Shown here one piece after another: positions 34,705 to 43,336 of a DNA stretch of 64,000 nucleotides (the first letter of the stretch is position 1; each line of letters opens with the position of its first letter). The DNA is taken from contig JBGCDD010000035.1 in assembly GCA_045105075.1 (NCBI GenBank), forward strand, positions 1-64,000. Direction: 5' to 3'. Source of the stretch: JBGCDD01 sp045105075. Lineage in GTDB: Bacteria > Pseudomonadota > Alphaproteobacteria > Rhodobacterales > Rhodobacteraceae. The notes beneath the pieces are model-generated. The model was not told where the DNA came from. It ran no database searches and worked only from the letters and a program-made list of their open reading frames with translations. The position numbers and the translations under genes were made by a program.

Positions 34705-35406
34705 ATGAACACTCAACTGACCACAGTCGGCTTTGATGCCGACGACACGCTTTGGCACAATGAGCGTTTTTTTCGCCTGACCCAAGAGCATTTTACAACT
34801 TTGCTCGCCGATCACGCCGATCCTGACACGCTGGGCGAACGCCTTTTGGCGGCTGAGCGGCGCAACTTGGGGCATTACGGCTATGGCATCAAAGGCTTTG
34901 TGCTGTCGATGATCGAAACCGCAATCGAGGTCACCGAAGCCCGCGTGCCCGCCAGTGTGATTGCGGAATTGATGGCCACAGGGCGCGAGATGCTGGCCCA
35001 TCCCATTGAATTGCTGCCCTTCGCGCGTGAGGCGATCGAGACGGTGGCCGACACCCACCGGGTTGTGCTGATCACCAAGGGCGATTTGCTGCATCAGGAA
35101 CAGAAACTGGCGCAATCGGGACTGGGTGATCTGTTTGACGGCGTTGAAATTGTGTCCGAGAAAACGCCCGACACTTACCGCCAGATTTTCGCGCGGCACG
35201 GACATGGCCCCGAACGGGCGCTGATGGTTGGCAATTCGATGCGCTCGGATGTGGTGCCTGCGATCACCGCCGGGGGCTGGGGGGTTTACGTTCCGCATGG
35301 GCTGACCTGGGCCATCGAGCACGCGCCCGAACCTGTCGACGCGCCACGCTATCGCACCCTCGAGCATCTTGGCGGGCTGGCCGAATTGGTAGGCAAAATT
35401 GGGTAG
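34705..35406 (+). CDS. HAD-superfamily hydrolase
   Basis: A 233-residue phosphatase-type HAD. Motif I is FDADDTLW (nucleophile D at residue 11), motif II is the T in LITKGD, motif III lysine lies in VSEKT, and motif IV is GNSMRSDVVPA. The helical cap between motifs I and II is C1 type. Substrate is not predictable; relatives include phosphoglycolate phosphatase-like and haloacid-dehalogenase-like enzymes. It is divergent from clpS. Confidence 0.9.
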   Translation: MNTQLTTVGFDADDTLWHNERFFRLTQEHFTTLLADHADPDTLGERLLAAERRNLGHYGYGIKGFVLSMIETAIEVTEARVPASVIAELMATGREMLAHPIELLPFAREAIETVADTHRVVLITKGDLLHQEQKLAQSGLGDLFDGVEIVSEKTPDTYRQIFARHGHGPERALMVGNSMRSDVVPAITAGGWGVYVPHGLTWAIEHAPEPVDAPRYRTLEHLGGLAELVGKIG

Positions 35407-35462
35407 AAACACCGCCACCCAAAAGTGACGTGAGTCGCCTTATTTCCGCCACATTCACAGGT

Positions 35463-35490
35463 TTGGGGTGACATGAACAACGCACCCCAA
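35463..35490. repeat. Perfect 8-base inverted repeat upstream of the carboxypeptidase gene
   Basis: TTGGGGTG and CACCCCAA flank a 12-base centre. It sits between the HAD gene and the carboxypeptidase gene, about 160 bases before the latter's start. It could be an operator or an RNA hairpin; no U-tract follows. Confidence 0.4.
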
Positions 35491-35648
35491 GATATTGATT
35501 TGGCGCTGCGAATTTGTCGGCCAAATGTCGCACTCTCCCCCGATAGAGCGGGTTTATTTTAACTTTTTCGTATGCTACTTTCTGCACGAGCAAAGTAAAA
35601 AAGCCAGTCGGATAACCGGCGGCGTGAGGCAGCAAAAGGCGATACATC

Positions 35649-37109
35649 GTGCAGGTTCGGCGCAATAGCCCGGCCCGTTGGGCCCTATTTATGTTAACTG
35701 CAATCTGGTTGTTTGTGGTGCTTCCGCTTAGCGTAAGTGCCGCACCCTATGCCGCGCATGTGATTGATGCGCGCACTGGGGAAGTCTTGCATTCCGAAAA
35801 TGCGGACACCCGATTGCACCCGGCATCTCTCACCAAAATGATGACGCTGTATATAGCGTTTGAAGCGGTGCGGAACGGGGAAATTTCGCTGGATAGCACC
35901 GTGAAAATCTCCAAACACGCGGCCAGTGAACCGCCCTCGAAGCTGGGATTGAAGACCGGTCAGCGCATCAAGCTGCGTTATCTGATCCGGGCGTCGGCGG
36001 TGAAATCGGCAAATGACGCGGCCACGGCAATTGGCGAGGCGATCAGCGGCAGTGAGGCCGCGTTTGCGCGGCGCATGACACGCACGGCCAAGGCTTTGGG
36101 CATGACGCGCACCACATTCAAGAACGCCCACGGGTTGACCGAAAAGGGCCATATGTCGACGGCGCGTGATATGACGCGGCTCGGGCGGCACCTGTTTTAT
36201 GACTTTCCGCAATACTACAACCTGTTCAAGCGACGCTCGACTGACGCCGGCATCAAATCAGTCAGCAATACGAACCGGCGCCTGTTGGATGCCTATCGCG
36301 GCGCGGATGGGATCAAAACCGGGTACACCCGTGCGGCGGGCTTTAACCTTGTCGCCTCGGCCCGGCGCGGCAATGAACGGGTGATCGCCACAGTTTTTGG
36401 CGGCAAATCAACCACCACGCGCAATGCCAAAGTCGCCGAATTGTTGGATCTTGGCTTCCGCCGTGCGCCGTCACGGGCGCCAGTGCGCAAACCCAACCGC
36501 CCCGCCTATGCCGGCAACACCCCTGCCCCCGGCGCATCCGGCAAGACCATCCGACTGGTTGGAGCCGTGCAAAAGAGCCTGCGTCCCAAGGCTCGGGCCC
36601 GCACTGTTTTGGTGGCCGAAGCTGTGACGGACACGGCCGCGGCGCAAGAAGCCGCAATCAAGGCCGGAATTGACGCCGCTGTCGCCGCAGTGAAAGCGCC
36701 ACCTGTCACGGTGGCTGAGCTGAACGAGCCGGTCACCATCGCATCGGGCAAAGCACCCCGGAAAACCAAACGCCCAGCCGCACGCCCCAACGATCTGGTG
36801 CTGGCCTCGGCTTTGGCAACGGCAAAAGCGGAACCAAAACAAGAGATTGTCACCCGGTTGTCCACCTCCGGCGGGCGCCATTGGGGCATCAATGTGGGGC
36901 GTTACATCAGCCGTTATCAGGCTGAAAAAGTATTGCTGCGCACAGCTTTGGCCGAGATGTCTACACTGGATGGCAGCTTGCGAAAAGTGGTCCAATCGTC
37001 GCGCGGATTTGACGCGAACTTTTTGGGCATGACCCGGGAAACCGCCGATTTGGCGTGTCGTCGATTGCAGGCGCGCAATGTCAGTTGTTTTATGATTGGC
37101 CCATCCTGA
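35649..37109 (+). CDS. D-alanyl-D-alanine carboxypeptidase (PBP5/6 family) with SPOR domain
   Basis: A 486-residue periplasmic enzyme starting at GTG 35649 (AAGGCG upstream). A signal peptide covers residues 1-32. The serine-peptidase S11 motifs are SLTK, SAN and KTG in order. The catalytic domain ends near residue 270. A Pro/Ala-rich linker follows, and the last ~75 residues form a SPOR-like domain (WGINVGRYISRYQAEKVLL ... CFMIGPS) that binds denuded glycan at the septum. It trims the pentapeptide stem in the cell wall. The SPOR tail suggests targeting to division sites. Confidence 0.94.
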   Translation: MQVRRNSPARWALFMLTAIWLFVVLPLSVSAAPYAAHVIDARTGEVLHSENADTRLHPASLTKMMTLYIAFEAVRNGEISLDSTVKISKHAASEPPSKLGLKTGQRIKLRYLIRASAVKSANDAATAIGEAISGSEAAFARRMTRTAKALGMTRTTFKNAHGLTEKGHMSTARDMTRLGRHLFYDFPQYYNLFKRRSTDAGIKSVSNTNRRLLDAYRGADGIKTGYTRAAGFNLVASARRGNERVIATVFGGKSTTTRNAKVAELLDLGFRRAPSRAPVRKPNRPAYAGNTPAPGASGKTIRLVGAVQKSLRPKARARTVLVAEAVTDTAAAQEAAIKAGIDAAVAAVKAPPVTVAELNEPVTIASGKAPRKTKRPAARPNDLVLASALATAKAEPKQEIVTRLSTSGGRHWGINVGRYISRYQAEKVLLRTALAEMSTLDGSLRKVVQSSRGFDANFLGMTRETADLACRRLQARNVSCFMIGPS

Positions 37110-37114
37110 GGCTG

Positions 37115-37165
37115 GGGGCGCTGCCCCCGCCCTGCGGGCTCCCCCGGGATATTTGAAGCAAGAGG
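37115..37165. repeat. Roseobacter-type intergenic repeat (CCCCGGGATATTTG family)
   Basis: A GC-rich hairpin with a GGGGGC/GCCCCC core is followed by CCCCCGGGATATTTGAAGCAAGAGGAA. I recognise this pattern as common in Rhodobacterales intergenic regions; only one copy lies in the window. It lies between the convergent carboxypeptidase and ccoS genes and may serve as a terminator. Confidence 0.45.
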
Positions 37166-37175
37166 AAAAAGCGGT

Positions 37176-37334
37176 TCAAGGTTTGGGGTGATCATCCCAG
37201 TCTTTGGACAGGATGCGCCGGCTGTCGCCTTCAGGGTCGTCGTATTGATTGGATCGCACTGTATAGAGAAAAGCCAACAGGCCGAGAGCCCCGAGACTGA
37301 TCGAAATCGGGATGAGCCAGCCGAGAATTGTCAT
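37176..37334 (-). CDS. ccoS: cbb3 oxidase maturation protein CcoS
   Basis: A 52-residue protein found by reading the minus strand directly. It starts MTILGWLIPISISLG with one membrane helix (about 2-24), then YTVRSNQYDDPEGDS, the family's conserved post-membrane motif. CcoS helps insert haem and copper cofactors into CcoN. The ATG overlaps the ccoI stop (ATGA), so the two are coupled. It closes the ccoGHIS operon. Confidence 0.93.
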   Translation of the reverse strand: MTILGWLIPISISLGALGLLAFLYTVRSNQYDDPEGDSRRILSKDWDDHPKP

Positions 37335-39514
37335 TTGGAACCGCGCAGTCTGAGGGCGTTCAGCGACACTGTGATGGAACTGCTGGACATGGCAAGGGCT
37401 GCGATCAGCGGTGTTGCAAGGCCGGCGATGGCAAGTGGCACGGCGATCAGATTATACAAAGTTGCGATGCGAAAGTTCTCGCGGATTCGCTTGGTGACCT
37501 GACCCGACACAGCGATGGCGTTTGGGATAGGTGTCAACGGAGCGCCCAGCAGCACGATATCGGAGGCGGTGCGTGCGGCATCGAGGGCTGTTGCGGGCGA
37601 GATCGAAACATGGGCTGCCGCCAAAGCGCCTGTGTCATTCAGGCCATCACCAATCATCAGAACTTTGCGCCCTTGATCTGCAAGATTCTGAACATAGGCT
37701 ACTTTTTGCGCAGGCAATGCATTGGAGTTCCAGGTGATGATGCCCAAAGCCTGTGCCATATCGCTGACTGCCGTATTGGTATCACCCGACAGAAGCACCA
37801 CATCAAGGTCTGCATTTTTCAGGGTTCGCACGGTTTCAACAGCACCTGGGCGCAGCGTATCGCGAAAGGTGAAAGGACGCGGCGCGCGCCCGTCACCGGC
37901 GCTGAACCAGACTGCGGTGTTGTGGGTTTCTGGCGCGTTGAGCCAACTGGCGCGCCCCAATTTGATCTCGCGGTCCTTGTATCGCGCATGGGTGCCATAA
38001 CCCGGGCGTTCCTGCACGTCCGTCAATTGCGCGGCGCGCACACCGGTGGCACGCGCGGCCTTGGTCAAAGCCTGAGACAATGGATGATCCGAGCCTTGCG
38101 CCAGAGCCAGCATGAGTGACATATCCTCGGGGGTGTGATCACCCAGGTTGGTCACCTCAGGGGTACCAGTGGTCAGCGTACCGGTTTTGTCGAAGACCAC
38201 CGTGTCCACCTGTGCCAGCCGCTCAAGTGCGGTGGCGTTTTTGATCAGCAGCCCATCGCGGAACAATCGCCCAGACGCCGCCGTGGTAACAGCAGGCACG
38301 GCCAGACCAAGCGCGCAGGGGCAGGTGATGATCAGCACGGCGGCGGCAATATTGAGCGCCACGCGCAGATCGCCCGACCACAGATACCAGCCAACAAACG
38401 CCAGACCCGCAAGGATATGCACGCCCGGCGCATAGAGTTTGGCCGCCGTATCGGCCAATGATGTGTACCGCGAACGCCCGGATTCAGCGACAGCAACCAG
38501 CGTGCTGAGTTGGTGCAGCGACGTGTCGGCACCCACGGCGGTGGCTTTGACAACCAACGGACCGGTCAGGTTGATTTCACCGGCGCTGACGGCCAGACCC
38601 GGTTCGGCAAAAACCGGGAGGGTTTCACCGCTGAGCAGTGAGCGATCAAGCTCGGAACACCCAGAGCTGATAACGCCGTCCACAGGCAATCGCCCCCCCG
38701 GGCGGACCCGCACCAGATCGCCGACGCGCAGCGCTGATACTGGCGTTTCGACCTCGCCCCCGGCTTCGATCCGCCAGGCGCGGGGCACTTCCAATGCCGC
38801 CAGTTCCTGGGCCGCCGATCGGGCAACTGCGCGGGTGCGGTGATCAAGATAGCGCCCGGCCAGCAGGAAGAAGGTCAGTGTAAGTGCGGCATCGAAGTAG
38901 GCGTGATGGCCTGATAGCATGGTTTCCCAAAGTGAGGTGGCCAGGGCCAGCAGGATCGCCAGCGAAATCGGCACGTCCATGTTCAGACGCCTGACCGAAA
39001 GCGCGCTCCAGGCATTGGCAAAAAACGGCTGAGCCGCAAAGGCAATGGTGGGAAACGTGATGGCGGCCGAAATCCAGTGGAACATGTCGCGCGTTGCATC
39101 TGTGGCGCCAGACCAGACCGACACCGATAACAGCATGACGTTCATTGCGGCAAAACCCGCCACAGCAAGACGCACGAGCAAGGCGCGTCCGGCGGCGTCA
39201 GATTGCGGTGTGCCAAGGGCGGCGGGGTCCAGCTCGTGCGCCTCATAGCCCAGCTTGGCCAAGGCGGCGATCAGTTCGCGAGCGGTGACGTCGCTTTCGG
39301 CTTCGATCATCGCGCGTTTCAGGGTCAGGTTGACACGGGCCTGGCGCACGCCGGGATGAGCCGACAGACCACGCTCGACCGTTGAGATACATCCGCCGCA
39401 GTGAATACCGGGCAAAGACAGCGCCAGTTTGGCCTCGAGCGGCGCAGCCTCAAGACGCGGCGCCGGCATCGCGACACATCCGGGACAGACCGCAGGGGAA
39501 GGCGCGTGGGTCAT
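37331..39514 (-). CDS. ccoI: Copper-exporting P1B-type ATPase CcoI for cbb3 oxidase assembly
   Basis: A 727-residue P-type ATPase. The N-terminus has a CPGC pair and a heavy-metal domain with GIHCGGC. The transmembrane ion site is TCPCALGLAVP. The phosphorylation motif is DKTGTLTTG and the hinge is GDGLNDTGAL. Eight helices are expected. CcoI/CopA2-type pumps move Cu+ out of the cytoplasm at low flux to supply CuB of the oxidase. Position between ccoH and ccoS supports this over a general copper-resistance role. Confidence 0.95.
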   Translation of the reverse strand: MTHAPSPAVCPGCVAMPAPRLEAAPLEAKLALSLPGIHCGGCISTVERGLSAHPGVRQARVNLTLKRAMIEAESDVTARELIAALAKLGYEAHELDPAALGTPQSDAAGRALLVRLAVAGFAAMNVMLLSVSVWSGATDATRDMFHWISAAITFPTIAFAAQPFFANAWSALSVRRLNMDVPISLAILLALATSLWETMLSGHHAYFDAALTLTFFLLAGRYLDHRTRAVARSAAQELAALEVPRAWRIEAGGEVETPVSALRVGDLVRVRPGGRLPVDGVISSGCSELDRSLLSGETLPVFAEPGLAVSAGEINLTGPLVVKATAVGADTSLHQLSTLVAVAESGRSRYTSLADTAAKLYAPGVHILAGLAFVGWYLWSGDLRVALNIAAAVLIITCPCALGLAVPAVTTAASGRLFRDGLLIKNATALERLAQVDTVVFDKTGTLTTGTPEVTNLGDHTPEDMSLMLALAQGSDHPLSQALTKAARATGVRAAQLTDVQERPGYGTHARYKDREIKLGRASWLNAPETHNTAVWFSAGDGRAPRPFTFRDTLRPGAVETVRTLKNADLDVVLLSGDTNTAVSDMAQALGIITWNSNALPAQKVAYVQNLADQGRKVLMIGDGLNDTGALAAAHVSISPATALDAARTASDIVLLGAPLTPIPNAIAVSGQVTKRIRENFRIATLYNLIAVPLAIAGLATPLIAALAMSSSSITVSLNALRLRGSK

Positions 39515-39520
39515 TGAACC

Positions 39521-39982
39521 CTACCCGCGCACGTGCAGGATAACGCGTTGGCTGAATTCGGTCCCGTTGGCGGCGCGCGCCACCATTCGGATGTTCCAGT
39601 TGCCCGCAGCCAGATCAACCGGCGCCACATAGGCGGTGCCATCAAAGATAAAGTTTGGCTCGATGTCATCTTTGACATGGGTGGCGCGACCCAGTGTGGC
39701 GCTGAGCTTAGCGACCTCGACCGGAGCGCCCGCCTGATCGGTGATCGACAAAATCACCTGTCCCCCCCGCGCGTCGGCACGCACCGACCAGCCCAGCGCC
39801 TGTTGGGCGCTGCGTCGGGCATCAAATTCCTGGCTGGCCACGTAAGAATTCTTGACCTCAAGGCCCGGAAACGTGGCCACCGCGTTGAATGCCAGCACCA
39901 GGTTAACCGAGATGATAACCCCAAAAGCGCCGATAAAGATGGCGGCCACATGCCGTCCTGTCAGCTCGCGTTGCATCGCCAT
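39521..39982 (-). CDS. ccoH: cbb3 oxidase assembly protein CcoH (FixH)
   Basis: A 153-residue protein with one N-terminal membrane helix (about residues 11-33, HVAAIFIGAFGVIISVNLV) and a periplasmic beta-rich FixH domain containing GLEVKNSYVASQEFD and GWSVRADA. CcoH stays associated with the CcoNOP complex and stabilises it. It starts three bases after the ccoG stop and ends six bases before the ccoI start. Confidence 0.94.
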   Translation of the reverse strand: MAMQRELTGRHVAAIFIGAFGVIISVNLVLAFNAVATFPGLEVKNSYVASQEFDARRSAQQALGWSVRADARGGQVILSITDQAGAPVEVAKLSATLGRATHVKDDIEPNFIFDGTAYVAPVDLAAGNWNIRMVARAANGTEFSQRVILHVRG

Positions 39983-39985
39983 TGC

Positions 39986-41416
39986 TCAGTTCTCCCGGCC
40001 ATTAAAAGTGCTGTCGCGATAGGCGCGATCGCCGTTGGTCAGATCTTCGACCCAAAAGCGGAAATCAGTGCGATCCGATTGTGACGGCACCGACCCGCGC
40101 GGCGAGACCACATAAACACGTTGCAAAAATGAGGTGTCGGCGGGCACTTCAACCGACGCATAGGGGGTGCCTTCGATCTGGACCCGCAGCGTCGGATCGC
40201 CCTTCAACGCAATGCGGAATTGGCGCGCATCGCCGGTTTTGTTGCGCAGACGCACATCATAAGTGTTGCGGATCGAGCCATCAGACAGGGTCACAAAGGT
40301 TGGGTTGCGGATCGGCGCGACGGTCATTTCGATATCCTGACGGATGAACAACGCAAACACCAGACCCACGCCCACCAGTGACCACATCGCTGTGTACATG
40401 ATGGTGCGCGGGCGAAAAATATGCACCCAGATGCTTTTGGGCGGCTGGCCAGCACGCTCGTTTGCCTCGTCCGACAGCGCCATATAGTCGATCAGTCCAC
40501 GCGGTTTGCCGATTTTGGCCATCACGTCGTCGCAGGCGTCGATGCACAACGCACAGGTGATGCACTCCATCTGCTGACCATCGCGGATGTCGATCCCTGC
40601 CGGACACACGTTGACGCAGGCCATGCAATCTATGCAATCGCCCATCGGCTCGCCCGCTTTGACCGGTTCGGAATGCTTGCGCGGCTCGCCGCGCCAGTCG
40701 CGATAACCCACCACCAGCGAGTCCTCGTCCAGCATCGCCGCCTGAATGCGCGGCCACGGGCAGGCATAGTTGCAGATCTGCTCTCGCGCGAAGCCACCGA
40801 AAAAGAAGGTGGTCGAGGTCAGGATCGCCACCGTGATGTAGGCCACCGGATGCGCGTTCAACGTCACCAGATCGCGCAGCAAAGTCGGCGCGTCGGCAAA
40901 GTAAAACACCCAAGCACCGCCCGTGGCCAACCCGATCAGCAGCCAGGTCAGCCATTTCGTCAGGCGCAGCCGCAATTTGCGCGCGTCCATCTTTTCCTGG
41001 CGGTGCAGGCGCAGGCGCGCGTTGCGATCGCCCTCGATCCAGCGTTCCACCAGAATGAACAGGTCGGTCCACACAGTTTGCGGGCAGGCATAGCCGCACC
41101 AGACCCGCCCCAGCGCCGAGGTGAACAGGAACAGACCGAGCCCAGCCATGATCAGCAGACCGGCAACGAAATAAAACTCATGCGGCCAGATCTCGATCCA
41201 GAAGAAATAGAACCGGCGGTTGGCCAGATCCAAAAGCACCGCCTGATCCGGCAGACTGGGGCCACGGTCCCAGCGGATCCATGGGGTGATGTAGTAAATC
41301 CCCAGCGTCACGACCAGAATGATCCATTTCAGATTGCGAAACGGCCCGGAGACACGGCGCGGAAAGATCGGCTCGCGCGAGACATAAAGGCTGGGGGCAG
41401 GATCGGGATGGCTCAC
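39986..41416 (-). CDS. ccoG: Membrane iron-sulfur protein CcoG
   Basis: A 476-residue protein starting at GTG 41416 (SD GGAG seven bases upstream); an in-frame GTG at 41497 would add 27 residues that lie on top of the FNR box region. Five or six membrane helices are seen, with CGYACPQT and CNYACPWP motifs and two 4Fe-4S clusters (CIDCMACVNVCPAG and CITCALCIDACDD). The C-terminal domain is Ig-like. CcoG (RdxB/FixG) is a cupric reductase that prepares Cu(I) for cbb3 oxidase. It heads the ccoGHIS operon. Confidence 0.94.
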   Translation of the reverse strand: MSHPDPAPSLYVSREPIFPRRVSGPFRNLKWIILVVTLGIYYITPWIRWDRGPSLPDQAVLLDLANRRFYFFWIEIWPHEFYFVAGLLIMAGLGLFLFTSALGRVWCGYACPQTVWTDLFILVERWIEGDRNARLRLHRQEKMDARKLRLRLTKWLTWLLIGLATGGAWVFYFADAPTLLRDLVTLNAHPVAYITVAILTSTTFFFGGFAREQICNYACPWPRIQAAMLDEDSLVVGYRDWRGEPRKHSEPVKAGEPMGDCIDCMACVNVCPAGIDIRDGQQMECITCALCIDACDDVMAKIGKPRGLIDYMALSDEANERAGQPPKSIWVHIFRPRTIMYTAMWSLVGVGLVFALFIRQDIEMTVAPIRNPTFVTLSDGSIRNTYDVRLRNKTGDARQFRIALKGDPTLRVQIEGTPYASVEVPADTSFLQRVYVVSPRGSVPSQSDRTDFRFWVEDLTNGDRAYRDSTFNGREN

Positions 41417-41476
41417 CAAGGGACTCCGGGCATTGCTGTTTCTTCCTGTTTCTAGACCGTCACATTCGGGCGGGCT

Positions 41477-41490
41477 TTGACATGTGTCAA
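41477..41490. promoter_or_regulatory. FNR box upstream of ccoG
   Basis: TTGACATGTGTCAA is a symmetrical FNR/Anr-type site (TTGAC-N4-GTCAA), one base per half-site off the TTGAT-N4-ATCAA consensus. It is centred 67 bases upstream of the ccoG start. A class II spacing (-41.5) would put the transcription start near 41442. Confidence 0.75.
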
Positions 41491-41614
41491 AAAGCACATC
41501 TTTGCTGCAGGTTTCGCATATGTCCGGTTAATCGCCCATAAAGGCTCCGCGAAACAGCCACAGTGCTGCCCGATTGAACGTTGATGGTAGCGCAAAATTC
41601 AGGAGGATTGCATC

Positions 41615-43246
41615 GTGACCATCGGCGCCCAAGGATTGAACATCGCATCCAACCCTTTGCTCAGCTCGATTGCTGGCACGGTTTACGCCCGATCCGGGCC
41701 AGTAACCTATGCATTTGAAAACGCCGGCGCCTTGACCGATCGCGGCAGCAGCAATTACCAGGGCGGGTCGAACTATACGTCTGCCTGGAGCACGGCCGAC
41801 AAGGACGCCTTTCGCGCCGTTGTGCAACAGTTCATGGACGTTGCAAATGTCACCGTGAGCGAAGCGTTTTCGACCGCAAGCGCCGACATAACGCTGCAGA
41901 TGGTCGACGCTGTGCCCGGCGGCTGGGGCGGTTATGCGGGCGGCGACACATTTGTGGTGGGCAGCGTCAACAAAGGTCTGTTGCTGCACGAATTCGGACA
42001 CTCCATGTCGCTTGGGCACACCCACAGCGACAGCTTTCGCACCGATATCTTTCCAGGCGTGACAAGCAGCACCGACAGCGGCGATTTCGGCATGAACTCC
42101 AAGCTCTATTCGATCATGTCCTACAACTGGGAAGGCTATTCGGGTTTTTCCGGCAAGGTCTATTCACACGACTCGCTCGGCACGCTTGACATTGCATCGC
42201 TGCAGGCGATGTACGGTGCCAACTCCAACCATCGCACAGGCGATGACACCTACACCTTGTTGAACAAGGAATACCTGACAATCTGGGACGCGGGCGGGCG
42301 CGACCACATGGATTTCTCTGACGCGATTTTCGAAACCGTGATCGATCTGCGCGCGGCCCATCTGCAACTCGCCGAAGGCGGCGCCGGGCGTCCGTCTTAT
42401 GTGGGCGATGACCCCAATGACTATGGCGGCTACACCATTGCATATGGTGTCACCATCGAAGACGCGACAGGTGGGATCGCCGATGACGTGATCACCGGCA
42501 ACGCGGCGGCCAATATGCTGAACGGCATGGCAGGTAACGACAAGATCTATGCCGGCGGGCGCGCCGACCGGATCGATGGTGGGCTTGGGGACGACCGGAT
42601 GTTTGGTGGCAAAGGCAATGACGTGTTTGACGCAGGCACCGGGCGTGACGTTTTTGTCGGCGGGCTGGGGATCGACACCGTGAACTATTCCGATGCCGGC
42701 CCCGGCCTGCGCATCGAGCTGGAAACGCTTGCGCGCAACACCGGATCTGCGCTGGGTGACCGGCTGTTCGATATTGAAAACCTGGTCGGTGGTGCCTACC
42801 GCGACGTCTTGCGCGGCGATGAAAATGACAACCGGATTGCGGGTGGCGACGGCCAAGACCTGCTGGACGGACGCGATGGCAACGACATCCTGCGCGGCGA
42901 CGGTGATCGTGATCAACTTCTGGGTCGCGCTGGCAATGACACGCTGTTTGGCGGCGCCGGATGGGACCGTCTTGAAGGTGGTGCGGGCGATGACACTCTG
43001 AACGGTGGCGGGGGTCGCGATACGTTCGTGTTTGACGGCGGGCGCGACGTGATCGAAGATTTTGGCCTCGACCGTTTGGTGCTGGACTCCGACCTATGGA
43101 CCGGCAATCTGACCCGCTCCGAAGTGATGGATTTTGCCCGGCTGAAAACCGGCGATCTGATTTTTGATTTCGACAATGGCAATACCCTCACACTTGAGGA
43201 TTTCACCCAGATCAACCGTCTTGAAACTGTATTAACCTTGGCGTGA
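41615..43246 (+). CDS. Serralysin-type RTX metalloprotease
   Basis: A 543-residue M10B-type zinc protease. HEFGHSMSLGH at residues 125-135 gives zinc ligands H125, H129 and H135 with catalytic E126. The Met-turn is SIMSY with M168. The C-terminal half contains RTX nonapeptides (GGxGxDxxx, for example GGKGND, GGAGDD) that bind calcium. No signal peptide is present, consistent with type I secretion. The GTG start has AGGAGG upstream. It lies between ccoG (divergent) and a second RTX gene, inside the normally compact cco cluster. Confidence 0.93.
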   Translation: MTIGAQGLNIASNPLLSSIAGTVYARSGPVTYAFENAGALTDRGSSNYQGGSNYTSAWSTADKDAFRAVVQQFMDVANVTVSEAFSTASADITLQMVDAVPGGWGGYAGGDTFVVGSVNKGLLLHEFGHSMSLGHTHSDSFRTDIFPGVTSSTDSGDFGMNSKLYSIMSYNWEGYSGFSGKVYSHDSLGTLDIASLQAMYGANSNHRTGDDTYTLLNKEYLTIWDAGGRDHMDFSDAIFETVIDLRAAHLQLAEGGAGRPSYVGDDPNDYGGYTIAYGVTIEDATGGIADDVITGNAAANMLNGMAGNDKIYAGGRADRIDGGLGDDRMFGGKGNDVFDAGTGRDVFVGGLGIDTVNYSDAGPGLRIELETLARNTGSALGDRLFDIENLVGGAYRDVLRGDENDNRIAGGDGQDLLDGRDGNDILRGDGDRDQLLGRAGNDTLFGGAGWDRLEGGAGDDTLNGGGGRDTFVFDGGRDVIEDFGLDRLVLDSDLWTGNLTRSEVMDFARLKTGDLIFDFDNGNTLTLEDFTQINRLETVLTLA

Positions 43247-43336
43247 AAAGCACCCGGTCAATAGAACGCCCACTTCAAAAATACTCTCAAAGAGTTACTA
43301 TCACCCGATAGAATCAACTTATTAGGGTGAAGAAAT

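Noticed and set aside
41417..41497. A 27-residue N-terminal extension of CcoG
   Set aside because: The upstream GTG lies at the FNR box and lacks a ribosome site; the GTG at 41416 has GGAG at seven bases.
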